The notes beneath the pieces were generated by a model, which saw only the letters and a program-made list of their open reading frames with translations, ran no database searches and had not been told where the DNA came from. Made by a program: the position numbers and the translations under genes. Below are positions 23,117 through 33,217 of a stretch of DNA of 64,000 nucleotides, one piece after another. The stretch is taken from NCBI RefSeq assembly GCF_023091745.1, contig NC_068910.1:54671272-54735271 (forward strand). The letters are read 5' to 3'. The stretch is from Budorcas taxicolor. Taxonomy: Eukaryota; Chordata; Mammalia; Artiodactyla; Bovidae. The stretch's first letter is position 1. Each line of letters begins with the position of its first letter.

Positions 23117-23529
23117 CTAGCTGGAGGAAACGCAAGTCCTGTGTGGTTTTCAGAGTGCACCTAGGGGGGCGGGAGGCATCCTGCAGAGATGAGGCTGCAG
23201 AGGTGGGCTGTGTGGGCCATGATAGGATGTCAGTCTTTATCCTAAACGCATTAGAAGGCATTGCTTTGTCTTGCAGAGACCTACCCTGCCTAGTGCATAC
23301 AGAATGAACTGGAGGGGCCAAAAATGGGTTCAGAGAAACTGGATAATAACATATTGCCATTTTGGACAGAGAGATGCTGGCAGCTGGGACTTTAGGGGCA
23401 GAAGAAGGCAGAAGTATTTTGGATCTGAAGATGCAGTAGATAGGAGGTGAGGACAGGGAGGTTTCAAAACTGACTCCTCGTGTTCTGATTTTTGAAATGG
23501 AGTAGATGGACCTACACTCACTGAGAAAG
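23117..23529. other. No recognised feature
   Basis: Nothing recognised. Confidence 0.5.
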
Positions 23530-23800
23530 TTTTACTGAAAGTGGGGTCCAGCTCCTCACTGCTTTAAGCCAGTAAAAAGGCAAGACTGGTGGAAAGGAAA
23601 GTTTGATAAGGAAAGTTGAGGTCAGCAACTGGGGAGGAGGGTAAAATATGCCCTGTCCAAAGGCTGATTCCCCACCTCTGACAATCAGTGGGCAAGAGCT
23701 TTTATAGGAGGAGTCATTTTCCTTCAAAAAAATTTTTATTGAAATATACTTAATTTTTAATGCACTAATTCCTGCTATACAGCAAAGTGACTCAGTTATA

Positions 23801-24002
23801 CCCATGGTGCTAGTGGTAAAGAACCCACCTGCCAATGCAGGAGATGTAAGAGACATGGGTTTGATCCCTGGGTTGGGAAGATCCCTTGGAAGAAAGCATG
23901 GCAACTCACTCCAGTATTTGGAGAATCCATGGATGGAGGAGCCTGGTGGGTTATAGTCCATGGGGTCACAAAGAGTTGGACATGACTGAAGTGACTTAGC
24001 AC
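23801..24002 (+). mobile_element. Bov-tA SINE in L1
   Basis: GCTAGTGGTAAAGAACCCAC, GGTTTGATCCCTGGGTTGGG and the end GACATGACTGAAGTGACTTA. The third level of nesting: SINE in L1 in LTR. Confidence 0.92.
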
Positions 24003-24050
24003 ATGCACTCACACATGCGCACGCGCGCACGCACACACACACACACATAT
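24003..24050 (+). repeat. (CA)n/(CGCA) tract
   Basis: Alternating purine-pyrimidine run with CGCGCG, able in principle to adopt Z-DNA. Confidence 0.9.
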
Positions 24051-24874
24051 TCTTTTCCATTGTGGTTTATCATAGAATATGGAATATAGTTTCTTGTGCT
24101 ATATAGTACAACCTGTTTATCCATTCTATATATAATAGTTTGCCCCTGCTAATCCCAAACTCCCAATCCTTCCCTCCTCTACCTGCCAACCTTGGCAACC
24201 ACAAGTGTGTTTTCTGTATCTGTGAGTCTGTTTTTGTTTCACAGATATGTTGATTTGTGTCATATTTTAGATTCCACATCTAAGTGATATCACATGGTAT
24301 TTGTTTCTCTTTCTGACCTGCTTCATTTAGTACGATCATCTCTAGGTCCATCCATGTTACTGCAAATGGCATTCTTTCTTTATGCCTATATAGTACTCTA
24401 TGGTATACACATACCACATCTTTGTCATCCATTCATCTGTTGATGGATATTTAGGTTTTTCCATGTCTTGGCTATTGTGAATAGTGCTGCTATGAATATT
24501 GGGGGGCATGTGTCTTTTTGAATGACAGCTTTGACAGTATTTTGAAATTGGTCATGTAGTGGTCGGATCAGCATCATCTTGATTATTTTAAATACAGTTA
24601 ATATTTAGTTTCAGGGTTGTTCTCATTTCTTTGAAGCCAGTTCTCAGAATTGTGGAAGCTTATGTCATAGCTACCATCTGGTCACTATGTAGTTAGCTTT
24701 TTCTACCTGGTGGGGATTGGTTTCAGTTATCTATAAGATAGCTCAAAGGATATGGCCCTTGAGGAGGAACTAAAAGTCCCTGACTTTATTAAATGACTAT
24801 ACTATTATTATTTTGTCCTGCTTGACTGCTTTCCTTTGCTTCTGCATTTTTTCCCCACTTCTCTGATTAAACTT

Positions 24875-25200
24875 GAGTGAGGGAGTGAAAGTTGCTCTGC
24901 TGCTGCTGCTGCTGCTGAGTCGCTTCAGTCGTGTCCGACTCTGTGCAACCCCATAGGCGCCAGCCCACCAGGCTCCCCCGTCCCTGGGATTCTCCAGGCA
25001 AGAACACTGGAGAAAGTCGCTCAGTTGTGTCCAACTCTTTGCGACTCCAAGGACTATACAGTCCATGGAATTCTCCAGGCCAGAATACTGGAGTGGGTAG
25101 TCTTTCCCTTCTCCAAGAGATCTTCCCAACCCAGGGATCAAACCCAGGTCTCCCGCATTGCTGGAGGATTCTTTACCAGCTGAGCCACAAGGGAAGCCCC
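24875..25200 (-). mobile_element. Bov-tA/Bov-A composite SINE with target duplication
   Basis: A (GCT)n stretch, a BovA monomer and then a complete Bov-tA lie between perfect copies of GATTAAACTT (24865-24874 and 25201-25210). The uninterrupted site occurs in the other LTR at 28920-28929, which fixes the insertion point exactly. Confidence 0.95.
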
Positions 25201-25278
25201 GATTAAACTTATCCTTTGGCTAAAGTTTTTCCACAGACAAAAGGCAGGCCAAAGACATGGGAGGCAAAGACCATTTCA

Positions 25279-25298
25279 ATTCCCCCTTTTCTTTAAAT
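25279..25298 (-). promoter_or_regulatory. Provirus polypurine tract
   Basis: On the minus strand this reads a run of A and G ending AAAAGGGGGAAT directly before the TG that starts the 3' LTR. That is the plus-strand-DNA primer position of a retrovirus. Confidence 0.8.
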
Positions 25299-26517
25299 CT
25301 CCTCAATTTTGAGGAGGAATGGGTATTGAACAAGAAATGGAATCAAGCTTTTGATAGAGAAGTTAATCCTAAACTTGGCAGAGGAACTCGATTTTAGTTC
25401 CATTTCTGTTCCAATATTCCCCTAAGTCTTTGAGGGTGTTGACTGCTCTGGTTACTTTCTGCTACAATGGGATGCAGTCCTACCTAATTTGGGGAATGGA
25501 CACAGAACAGGAAATAATTTCAAGTTCCAAGCTTAGCATCAATATTTTGTATTGTGAAAACATTACCTCTCTTTGATTACCTTGTCATAGCACTTAGACA
25601 AATGCTTGAAAATTAGTAGACATATTACAATGAGGATAACAACCAAAATGCATCTTTGTATTATTCTCTGAATGTATTTTTCCCTAATGGTTAAAGCAGA
25701 TGTACAATGTATGTATGTACAATGTATGTATGTGAGTGTTGCTGACTATTATTTTTTAATTTTTGATTTACAGTGTTACAATGTGTGTTTAATAGGCTAC
25801 CAGGAGGCTGTTAGCCTAAACTTCAACTTAAATCATATGTAGACCAGAATGACTTTCCCATACCTCAATATGTGAAATGTCCCTTCATCATTTCCCCCTT
25901 TTATTAATAATGGCAAATTTTTCCACAGAAAACATTGATAAACAACATATTTTTCCATCATTGCCAGAGTGACTCAGTTTCCTGCTCTGGGGCCATTCAT
26001 ATCCCTTGGTGCTAGGCCAACTTTTTGTTTAAATATTGGCCTAGTTATCCATGTTGGGAGAAAACTAATCAGATTTAACAAACAAGTACAGAGAGATATG
26101 TTGACAGGGAAACATTTCATAGGCATACATTTTACCACTTATGCACACTTTTGACACAAACAATGTATGTGTGCTTTTAGCAGTGAATGTAAAGCCAGCA
26201 GTGATACACATCATAGGTAATTATACTCTGTGATAACTTCACTAGACAATTTTCACATCCTGAACATTATAGCTTTCTATTAGAATTCTTTAGCTTTCTT
26301 ACCCAGTTCAGCAGTATGGTCTGAAAGTTATCAAATGTGTTCCAAATAATTTAACATACCAAAAATCCTAGCACTTTAATATTTCTTCTTATTAATAGCT
26401 ACCCTGGGGCCCTTTGGAATACTCAAAATTAGCTAGAAAAAGAAACTTACAATCTGTTATCAAAAGTAGCTCAATATTCCAGGAAAATTTTGTTCTCATA
26501 ATAGGAAGAAAGAAAAC

Positions 26518-26713
26518 CAATTCCCTGGTGGCTCAGAGGTTAAAGCGTCTGCCTCTAATGTGTGAGACCTGGGTTCAATCCCTGGGTCGGAAGATCCCCT
26601 GGAGAAGGAAATGGCAACCCACTCCAGTATTCTTGCCTGGAGAATCCCACGGATGGAGGAGCCTGGTGGGCTACAGTCCACTGGGTCATAAACAGTCGGA
26701 AACGACTGAGTCT
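26518..26713 (+). mobile_element. Bov-tA SINE in provirus
   Basis: AATTCCCTGGTGGCTCAGAG, GGTTCAATCCCTGGGTCGG, ending GGAAACGACTGAGTCTTTA; full length. Confidence 0.94.
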
Positions 26714-27227
26714 TTAACCAGCTTACTATTAATAATAAAGTTCATTTACATAATTAAATCTGATCTTAATTACTCCTGACAACATACAAATTTATTTTCT
26801 CAGAGTTCTCTTTTTTTTTTTACAAACCTTATATCACTTTTTGTATCCATATGGTTTTTCCATTATTTTTCCCTATCCAGAAGCAACTGGCTCTATGACA
26901 AAATTATCATCATTTTTCTGCAACAAAAACATCTCCATTCTTTATACCTTCTCTCACTTGCAACACATATCCTAGTTGCTTTACACACCGAAATGCTCCC
27001 CTTGTCATTTCTAGTAGCTTTAATTACATATTATAATTTTTAGTCCTTAAAAGTCTTAACAAAACCAAGAATCAACTAATTGAACTACTATACCAGCATT
27101 TACTGACTGGCAAACTTAAGAACATATTGCATAACCTCTAAAAACATACATTTTTTCCCCCACATACGTTCTCTTTAATGTAGTACATGATGCATGTTTA
27201 GTAAACCTAAACATCTTTACCTCCTAA

Positions 27228-27437
27228 GAAGGGTTTCCTAGGCAGCACTAGCAATAAAGAACCTACCTGCCAATGCTGGAGACATGAGACATGGGTTCGA
27301 TCGCTGGATGGGGACGATCCCCTGGAGGAGGCATGGCAACCCATTCCAGTATTCTTGCCTGGAGAGTCCCCTGGACAGAGGAGCCTGGCAGGCTACAGTC
27401 CGTATGGATCTGAAATGACTGAAGAGACTTAAACACG
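27228..27437 (+). mobile_element. Bov-tA SINE in provirus
   Basis: GGGTTTCCTAGGCAGCACTA, GGTTCGATCGCTGGATGGG, ending TGAAATGACTGAAGAGACTT; full length, moderately diverged. Confidence 0.92.
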
Positions 27438-28339
27438 CAAGAAGGCAAAAGCAGGCAAACTTACATTTGTTCAGCAAAGTTCCAGTACTTTATCTTAAAA
27501 ATTATTTAGATATTCAATTAGTTTTCGTAGTTTAACTTAAAAAAAACTAAGGTTTTAAGTCACCAAAAATCTGGAAAAGCTGAAACATAATTATTTTCAA
27601 AGAGTTTATCCGAAAGCTTTTGATTTCATTTTGGACAATGTTACATATAGACGTATAATATTCAGACAGAGATCTCAAATCAGATATTTCAATAGAGATT
27701 TTATCAGTTTATAAATAACAGTTGGAATAAACTGAATTTACTCACTTGGGTTTAAAAGGCTTCTCCCCCCACCATTTTTCCCCTTTTCTTGAAGTTCTAC
27801 CAGTTAACCTAAGGCTGAATTCTTAGGAGGAGTGGAATGTGTTTGTAAACATTTCAAGGCCATGATTTAAGAGTTAACTTCAAGCTTTCTCCTAGGCATA
27901 TTTTTGTTCTCTTTGCAGTCAAAATTCTGAAAACAGCATTTTATCTAGCCAGTGTTCTCTAAGTGTACTCCCCGATACAAACGGGCCTCCACATCAGAAA
28001 CACGCCAGAACCAACTGGCAAAACACCCACATAGCACCTCGAGCTCAAAAGAGAAGTTGCCAGGTGCACACTGCTGAACTTACTGGGTCTGGGAGCTCAT
28101 CAGCTTGTCCAGAGGTGTCTTCCCATTCCACCAAGGGAAAGCACATATGGGCAGCCAGTGCTGAGCAGAGGAGAAGCAGGGAGGATCCCCGAAACCAGTG
28201 GTTTAGGCAGCTGCTAGGAATATCCCCCCCTAAACCTCTTCCTCGGGCCAGCGAGGCTCTTCACAGCCTTCCTAGCATGTCGTCATGGCAGCAGCACCAA
28301 TGGAGAAAACCCCAGGAGCCAGATATCGCGAGAGCTCAG

Positions 28340-28355
28340 CCTCACGTTGGCGCCA
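28340..28355 (-). promoter_or_regulatory. Provirus primer-binding site, tRNA-Lys type
   Basis: The minus strand reads TGGCGCCAACGTGAGG, five bases after the LTR end. This resembles the primer site for the 3' end of tRNA-Lys(1,2) used by type-D-like betaretroviruses, with one C missing after GGCGCC and one change in the last bases. It sets the orientation and the class. Confidence 0.8.
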
Positions 28356-28360
28356 CAATC

Positions 28361-28997
28361 TGTTAGCGAAAGTGGGTCTAGCTGCTTGCCGCTGGAAAGC
28401 CAATGGAGAGGTAAGGTTAGTGGAAAGAAAAATTTGCTTTATTTCGGAGGCTGGCAGCCAAGAGCAGGGGGCTCATATCCAAAGGCCAACTCCTCCCCAA
28501 CCCCAATCAGTGGGCAAGAACTTTTATAGGCAGAGGGAGCAGGCTCCATGTGTAAACAGCACAGTCAGCTCTGACGGTCGCCCTGAAACTGGTCATCGGT
28601 AGTCTAAGCAGTGTCATCTCGGTTGTTTTCACACAGTTAGTATTCTGTTCCAGGGTCGGTTTGTTCCCATTTCCTTGAGGCCAGTTCTTAGGACTGTGAC
28701 AGCTTACATCATGGCTACAGTCTGTTCATCATGTAGTTCTTAGTAACTTCTTCCACCTGGTGGGGTTTCAGTATCTATAAGACAGCTCACAGGATATGGC
28801 TCAGAATATTAGCCCGTGAGAAGGAACTAAAGGTCCTTGACTTTGCTTAATGACTAAACCATTATTTTTATTTTTTTGTCCTATTTGACTGCTTTGTTTC
28901 TGCATTTTCTCACTTCTCTGATTAAACTTATTCTTTGACTAAAGGTTTTCCACAGACAAAAGATAGGCTGAGGACATGGCAGGGAAGGACTATAGCA
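28361..28997 (-). mobile_element. Provirus 5' LTR
   Basis: 637 bp from TGTTAGCG (left) to TATAGCA (right) and uninterrupted, so it serves as the reference for the broken 3' LTR. On the minus strand a TATAAAA (complement of 28521-28528) precedes the primer-proximal end, consistent with a U3 promoter. Confidence 0.82.
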
Positions 28998-29004
28998 TCC
29001 TGCT

Positions 29005-29150
29005 CCACTTCAACAAGATATTGAATAGTGTTCCCTGTTCTATAGAGTAGGACCTTGTTGTTTATCCATTCTGTATATAATAGCTTACATCTGCTAATCC
29101 CGTCCTCCACTCTATCCCCCTTCATCCTTGACAACCACATATCTGTTTTA
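29005..29150 (-). mobile_element. L1 3'-end fragment
   Basis: ATATTGAATAGTGTTCCCTG, GTAGGACCTTGTTGTTTATC and CATCCTTGACAACCACATAT, antisense. Confidence 0.75.
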
Positions 29151-29195
29151 TTTTATTAAAAAAATTTTTTTTGCTTTGCATCTCTATCTTAATTG

Positions 29196-29345
29196 CTGCA
29201 AATTTTCCAAAATTCTTTTGACATTCTTTTTTTTTTTCTATTATGGTTTATCACAGGATATTGAATAGAGTTCCCTGTGCCATACAGTAGGACCTTGTTT
29301 ATCCATCTTATATAGACTAGTTTGCATCTGCTAGTGTCAAACTTC
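29196..29345 (-). mobile_element. Second L1 3'-end fragment
   Basis: Repeats the same part of L1 as 29005-29150 (GATATTGAATAGAGTTCCCT, GTAGGACCTTGTTTATCCAT), so it is a separate insertion. An A run (29364-29380) follows. Confidence 0.75.
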
Positions 29346-29508
29346 CAACTGGGCCTGGAGCTTTAAAAAAAAAAAAAAAAAGAATTAGACATGGAGAGGA
29401 ATCAGGGCATGAAAAGGGGCAGTCCAGGTAGAAGGCATGTGGGAGGAATCAAAGCAGACTTAGGACCAAGTCATGAGCAAACAACTTCCAGGTCTGAGAT
29501 GGGGAGGT

Positions 29509-29627
29509 GTGTGCTAAGTCACTTCAGTCGTATCTGCCTCTTTGCGACCCCATGGACCGTAGCCTGATAGACTCCTCTGTCCATGGGATACTCCAGGCAA
29601 GAATACTGGAGTGGGTTGCCATGCCCT
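29509..29627 (-). mobile_element. Bov-tA SINE, partial
   Basis: BovA half only, GTGTGCTAAGTCACTTCAGT to GTGGGTTGCCATGCCCTTTG; the tRNA-like head is missing. Confidence 0.88.
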
Positions 29628-29806
29628 TTGGCAAATGACTCAGAGGAGGAGAGTTTAGGAAGGGGGACGAAAGTAAGATTTTGGCATCTCAGAAGCCAGA
29701 AAAGGTTAGCGTTGCCTGGAGGACACGTTGCCTTAGGCTAGTCTTGATATGGACCCATCTGTTGGACCTGCATGTAATTTAGTGAAGGTATAAGCACCAA
29801 CCCCTG

Positions 29807-29818
29807 CCCCCCCCCCCC
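29807..29818 (+). repeat. Poly-C tract
   Basis: Twelve consecutive C, 153 bp before a second, longer C tract. Confidence 0.95.
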
Positions 29819-29971
29819 TTACCTGCTCTGCATCTGAAACTGAATTGCCTTTGCCTGCACTTAATCATGTTGAATATTCTCTCTTCTCAATATTTAAATA
29901 GTGTAAGTTAACCCTTTGATTCATCTCAGTTTGTAAACCAGTCAGCCTAAATTACCTTTTGGTGATAATTT

Positions 29972-29992
29972 CCCCCCCCCCCACCCCCCCCC
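29972..29992 (+). repeat. Poly-C tract, C11-A-C9
   Basis: 21 bases with a single interrupting A. The minus strand is a G run able to form a G-quadruplex; assembly length may be unreliable. Confidence 0.95.
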
Positions 29993-30050
29993 GTTTGTGT
30001 CACAGTGGCCCTGAATAGAAGACAAGTTTCCAACCCTCAGCTCTGGAGGT

Positions 30051-30323
30051 TTGCATTTCAAAAGACCCTTCAGTGGCCAGCCAGACACCCGGTGGGTGTG
30101 CAATCAGTCTGTTTTTTCACTTCCTCTCCCAGAAGAGCAGCCAGGCAGCTCACAGAATGAGGAGGACGACAACGAGGTTGACCTCGAGTTGGCCCTGACA
30201 GACCGTGCATTTCAAAGCAGACCAGGAGACACTTTGAACAAGCCCTGGCTGCTTGTTTGTGTTCTTCCCAGCGCCTCAGGTGGAACTGGAGATGAGCTCC
30301 ATGAATTGTTAATGCTGATCTGA
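30051..30323 (+). other. Candidate exon-like segment, unproven
   Basis: A 90-codon open frame contains a possible exon at 30133-30279. A pyrimidine tract and CCCAG precede it, CAG|GTGGAA follows it, and inside it encodes an acidic stretch (NEEDDNEVDLELAL). No protein family is recognised. Splice-like sequences arise by chance, so this stays a candidate. Confidence 0.2.
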
Positions 30324-30739
30324 AATGGGGCTTTCAATAATTCCTGCCCCATTCTCTTCTCTGGGTGCATATCACACCCCAAAGTAGGATAAAAGGCAGT
30401 CCTCAAGAGGAACCTCACAAATGGTCACTGACAAATTAGGAGAGATGAGAAATTGAGGGGCAAAATTCAAGTTTTTAATTTTAAAAAATAACCACATCGT
30501 TATTTTTTTAAAGCTCACTACTTTTTCATTATGAGTAAGAGTATGTAAAACTTGCCTGATGCTTTTTACCCTTTCTGGCAATTGGGGATGATTTCTTATG
30601 GAGCATTTGGTGTGGAATCATTAATATTTTTAGTTGCTATGGCCAAACAGCTTTGCTTGGGTGGTGTAGGATTTTGTGTCCTTAAGCATTTTTTTTTCAG
30701 TTGACAGTATCTTCAAAGTTGCAGAAGTAACTATCTCTG
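30324..30739. other. No recognised feature
   Basis: Nothing recognised. Confidence 0.5.
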
Positions 30740-30780
30740 TCTTTTTCTTTTAACTTTAATTTTTTACTGATGTATAGTTG

Positions 30781-31246
30781 TGTTGCAGGAAGGGGGATCC
30801 CTTCCAGGGCCCGAAAGTGGGCTCTTGTCTAACACTCGGAAATGAATTGTCCAAGGAGACACACGTGCTGACAAAGCAAGAGATTTTATTAGGAAGAGGT
30901 GACCCATTGGAGAGCAGCAGGGTAAGGGAACCAAGGAGAACTGCTCTGCCATGTGGCTCACAGTCTTGGGTTTTATGGTGATAGGATTTGTTTCTGGGTT
31001 GTCCCATCATTTGTTTCAGAATCCTTCCTGGTGGCGTATGCATTGCTCAGCTAAGATGGACGCCAACGAGAAAGACTCTGGGAGGTGATTGGATGTCACC
31101 TTTTGACCTTTCCTGAACCCTTCAGTTGGTGGTGGCTTATTCGTGTTTCTTACCAGGACCTCCTGTCGTAAAAACAGCTCATGCAAATGGCAACTATGGT
31201 GCCTGTCCAGGGTGAGCGGGTTTCAGTCAGTGTGCTTCCCCTAAGA
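30781..31246 (-). mobile_element. Solo retroviral LTR, copy 2, with 4-bp target duplication
   Basis: 466 bp, from TGTTGCAGG to CCTAAGA, flanked by GTTG at 30777-30780 and 31247-31250. A 4-bp duplication fits gammaretrovirus-like (class I) integration. It is the same family as 265-739 in the opposite direction. On the minus strand AATAAAATC (complement of 30880-30888) lies in the expected poly-A signal position. Confidence 0.9.
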
Positions 31247-31250
31247 GTTG

Positions 31251-31443
31251 GGCTTCCCTGGTGGCTCAGATGGTAAAGAATCCACCTGCGATGTGAGACG
31301 CCTGGGTTCAATCCCTAGGTTGGGAGGATCCCCTGGAGGAGGGCATGGCAGCTTCTTGCCAGGAGAATCCTCATGGACAAAGGACTCTAGTGGGCTAGAG
31401 TTCATGGGGTTGCGAAGAGTCAGACACGACTGAGCGACTAAGC
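31251..31443 (+). mobile_element. Bov-tA SINE abutting the LTR
   Basis: GGCTTCCCTGGTGGCTCAGA, GGTTCAATCCCTAGGTTGGG, end GACACGACTGAGCGACTAAG. Close to the canonical sequence, so relatively young. Confidence 0.95.
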
Positions 31444-31504
31444 ACACATAGTTGGTTTACAAGTTTCTGGTGTACAGCAAAGTGATTCAATTACACAAAC
31501 GTAC

Positions 31505-31550
31505 ACGTGTGCGCACATGCGTGTACACACACACACATGCACATATATAC
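31505..31550 (+). repeat. CA/CG-rich alternating tract
   Basis: CGTGTGCGCACATGCGTG followed by (CA)n; lies where the L1 3' end commonly carries AT/CA-rich variation. Confidence 0.8.
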
Positions 31551-31650
31551 ATACGTTTTCAGATTCTTTTCCACTATAGGTTATTACGTAATACTGAATA
31601 TAGTTCCCTGTGCTGTAGAGTTGGTCCTCCTTGCTTATCTACTATATATG

Positions 31651-31850
31651 TGCATGTTCAGTCCCTTCAGACTCTTTGTGACCCCGTGGACTGTAGCCCA
31701 CCAGGCTCCTCTGTCCATAGGATTCTCCAGGCAAGTATACTGGAGTGGGTTGCCATGCCCTTCTCTAGGGGGTCTTCTGACCTAGGGATTGAACCCAGGT
31801 GTCTCACATTGCAGGTGGATTCTTTACCAACTGAGCTAGCAAGGAAGCCC
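31651..31850 (-). mobile_element. Bov-tA SINE in L1
   Basis: From GCATGTTCAGTCCCTTCAG to CAACTGAGCTAGCAAGGAAG; full length. Confidence 0.93.
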
Positions 31851-32110
31851 GTTATAATATATATAACAGTTTGTATCCACTAATACCAAACTCTTAATTT
31901 ATCCCTCCCTCCTCTTTTGCCTTTGGTAGCCATAAATTTGTTTTCTACTCTGTGAGTCTGTTTTTGTTTTATAACAAAGTTCATTTGTATCATTTTTTAG
32001 ATTCCACGTATGAGTGATACCATATTTGTCTTCCTCTGTCTGACCTATTCAGTAGGATCATCTCTAGGGTCATCCATGTTGCTGCAAGTGTCAACCTTTC
32101 ATTCTAAAAC

Positions 32111-32554
32111 ACTTTAAATGTACACACACACACAAATGCAGAACTACGCCTTACTAATCTTTTTATTTTCAATTTTAGGTTCTTGCTTTGTGTCTGTCAC
32201 TGACTTTCCATAAATTCTGACCACCTCCCCTCTTCCTGCCAGGCCCACCCCCTAACTTCTTGGATGTGTTGTTTCTCCCCTCTGCTACCACTGTCCTAGC
32301 CCCTTCCTTGCTAAATGAATTCTCTCCGGGCACAGTGGCACCTGGCAGAGAAAGAAGAAATAATCAACTGCAGCTGAGAAATATTCCCTAGTGATATTTG
32401 CAAGCCTGAAATTTCAGCCTCGCGTCAGGGAGAGTAATGAATGGATTGCTTGTAGGAAGTTTCCCTTTCTAATCCGAAAAAAAATGTAAACAGAGAGTAC
32501 ACAGTAAAGGATTAGGAAAAAAAGATCATAAGATTTTCTTAATGTTATCAGCAC
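32111..32554. other. No recognised feature
   Basis: Nothing recognised beyond a short (CA)n at 32120-32130. Confidence 0.5.
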
Positions 32555-32800
32555 AGGAATCCAGAGTCATAGGGTTTAAAGGACCTTTAGGGGTCATTTA
32601 GTTCAATGGAATCTGAATTATTGAAGACAGGTGGTTGTCTATATCTGATTTTAAATGGCCTCCAGGGAAAAATTCCATAGCTTGCCTTGGTAACCAGTTC
32701 CAGTCCATAATAACAGTGATGGAAATGAGGCTGGTTAACTCTGAGGTGTCTCACGGCATTGCTGGCAATTAATGAAGAACTGATGGGCAGAACCGCATTG
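32555..32800 (-). mobile_element. Possible L3/CR1-type LINE fossil
   Basis: TTTAAAGGACCTTTAGGGGTCATTT, GGCCTCCAGGGAAAAATTCC and GGTAACCAGTTCCAGTCCA recall the 3' region of CR1/L3 elements read antisense. Very diverged; assignment from memory. Confidence 0.4.
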
Positions 32801-33217
32801 TTTGCATCTGAGTTTTTCTAAGTTTATTCTTCTCTAACCCTCTGATGTCAGCCTTCAGTTTACAACCTTGACAGTCCAAAGGCTCTTTCATCCTTGCTTC
32901 CTAACCCAGTCCTCTTGCTGGATTTTAAACTAGTTTGTTTTTGTTTGGGCCTTAGGGGAGAAGAGGCTAGCTGGCTCCTTTCTGCTCTGGGTTATCTTTC
33001 CTAGACTAAGAAATTGTTATTATTTCAGATCTGTCTATAGTTTGTTCTTTAATGCACACTCAATGTGATTAGCATCGTTAGTGGAAATCACAACAAAGCA
33101 TGAAGGCAAAGCTGCTCTGGATCTTGCCACACTGATGGCTCACACATTTCACTTGTAGGGACTTTTTTCTGGCACTTGTCCCTACATGCTGTGTGCGTGT
33201 GTGTCCATGTGTGTGCT
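32801..33217. other. No recognised feature
   Basis: Nothing recognised. Confidence 0.5.

Larger units (their letters stand above)
23726..24525 (-). mobile_element. L1 3' end inserted in LTR
   Basis: Antisense L1: AAAATTTTTATTGAAATATAC, CTATACAGCAAAGTGACTCA, CTTGTGCTATATAGTACAAC, GTGAGTCTGTTTTTGTTTC, TAGGTCCATCCATGTTACTG and GGCTATTGTGAATAGTGCTG. It carries the SINE at 23801-24002 and CA-rich sequence after it. Confidence 0.88.
23530..25278 (-). mobile_element. Provirus 3' LTR, interrupted
   Basis: LTR sequence is present at 23530-23725, 24526-24874 and 25201-25278. It matches the other LTR at 28361-28997 in the blocks GAAAGTGGG, ATCAGTGGGCAAGA/CTTTTATAGG, TACCTGGTGGGG-like CACCTGGTGGGG, AGGAACTAAA, CTTCTCTGATTAAACTT and CCACAGACAAAAG. 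Two later insertions (23726-24525 and 24875-25200) account for its 1.75-kb span. The left edge is inferred from alignment to the other LTR; the terminal TG there reads TT. Confidence 0.8.
25299..28339 (-). other. Provirus interior, non-coding
   Basis: A+T-rich for most of its length, with a less A+T-rich leader next to the primer site (about 27970-28339). Frames over 60 codons on the minus strand are only those inside the two SINEs. I cannot place any gag, pro, pol or env domain. Plus-strand frames at 28064-28602 are antisense to the leader and LTR. Confidence 0.6.
23530..28997 (-). mobile_element. Decayed betaretrovirus-like provirus
   Basis: Two homologous LTRs in the same (minus) orientation bound an interior that begins with a tRNA-Lys-type primer-binding site and ends with a polypurine tract. 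This is the arrangement of an integrated retrovirus. After removing an L1 and four SINEs the element is about 4 kb, of which roughly 2.6 kb is interior. That is far shorter than the 7-8 kb of a complete betaretrovirus. No minus-strand frame over 60 codons in the interior looks like gag, pro, pol or env. It is therefore an internally deleted or non-autonomous relic, and it is not competent. Confidence 0.8.
30740..32110 (-). mobile_element. L1 3' end carrying an LTR and two SINEs
   Basis: Antisense L1 begins about 30740 (TTTACTGATGTATAGTTG) and resumes at 31444 with GGTTTACAAGTTTCTGGTGT. It continues through TAGTTCCCTGTGCTGTAGAG, resumes again at 31851 with ATAACAGTTTGTATCCAC, and ends near GTCATCCATGTTGCTGCAAG. 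Confidence 0.88.

Noticed and set aside
23518..24060. 180-codon minus-strand frame
   Set aside because: Spans LTR, L1 and SINE sequence; the peptide is a SINE and L1 read-through.
31251..31330. tRNA-like head with A and B boxes, as in all Bov-tA copies
   Set aside because: SINE promoter sequence; it does not fold as a complete tRNA with acceptor stem, so no tRNA gene is called.
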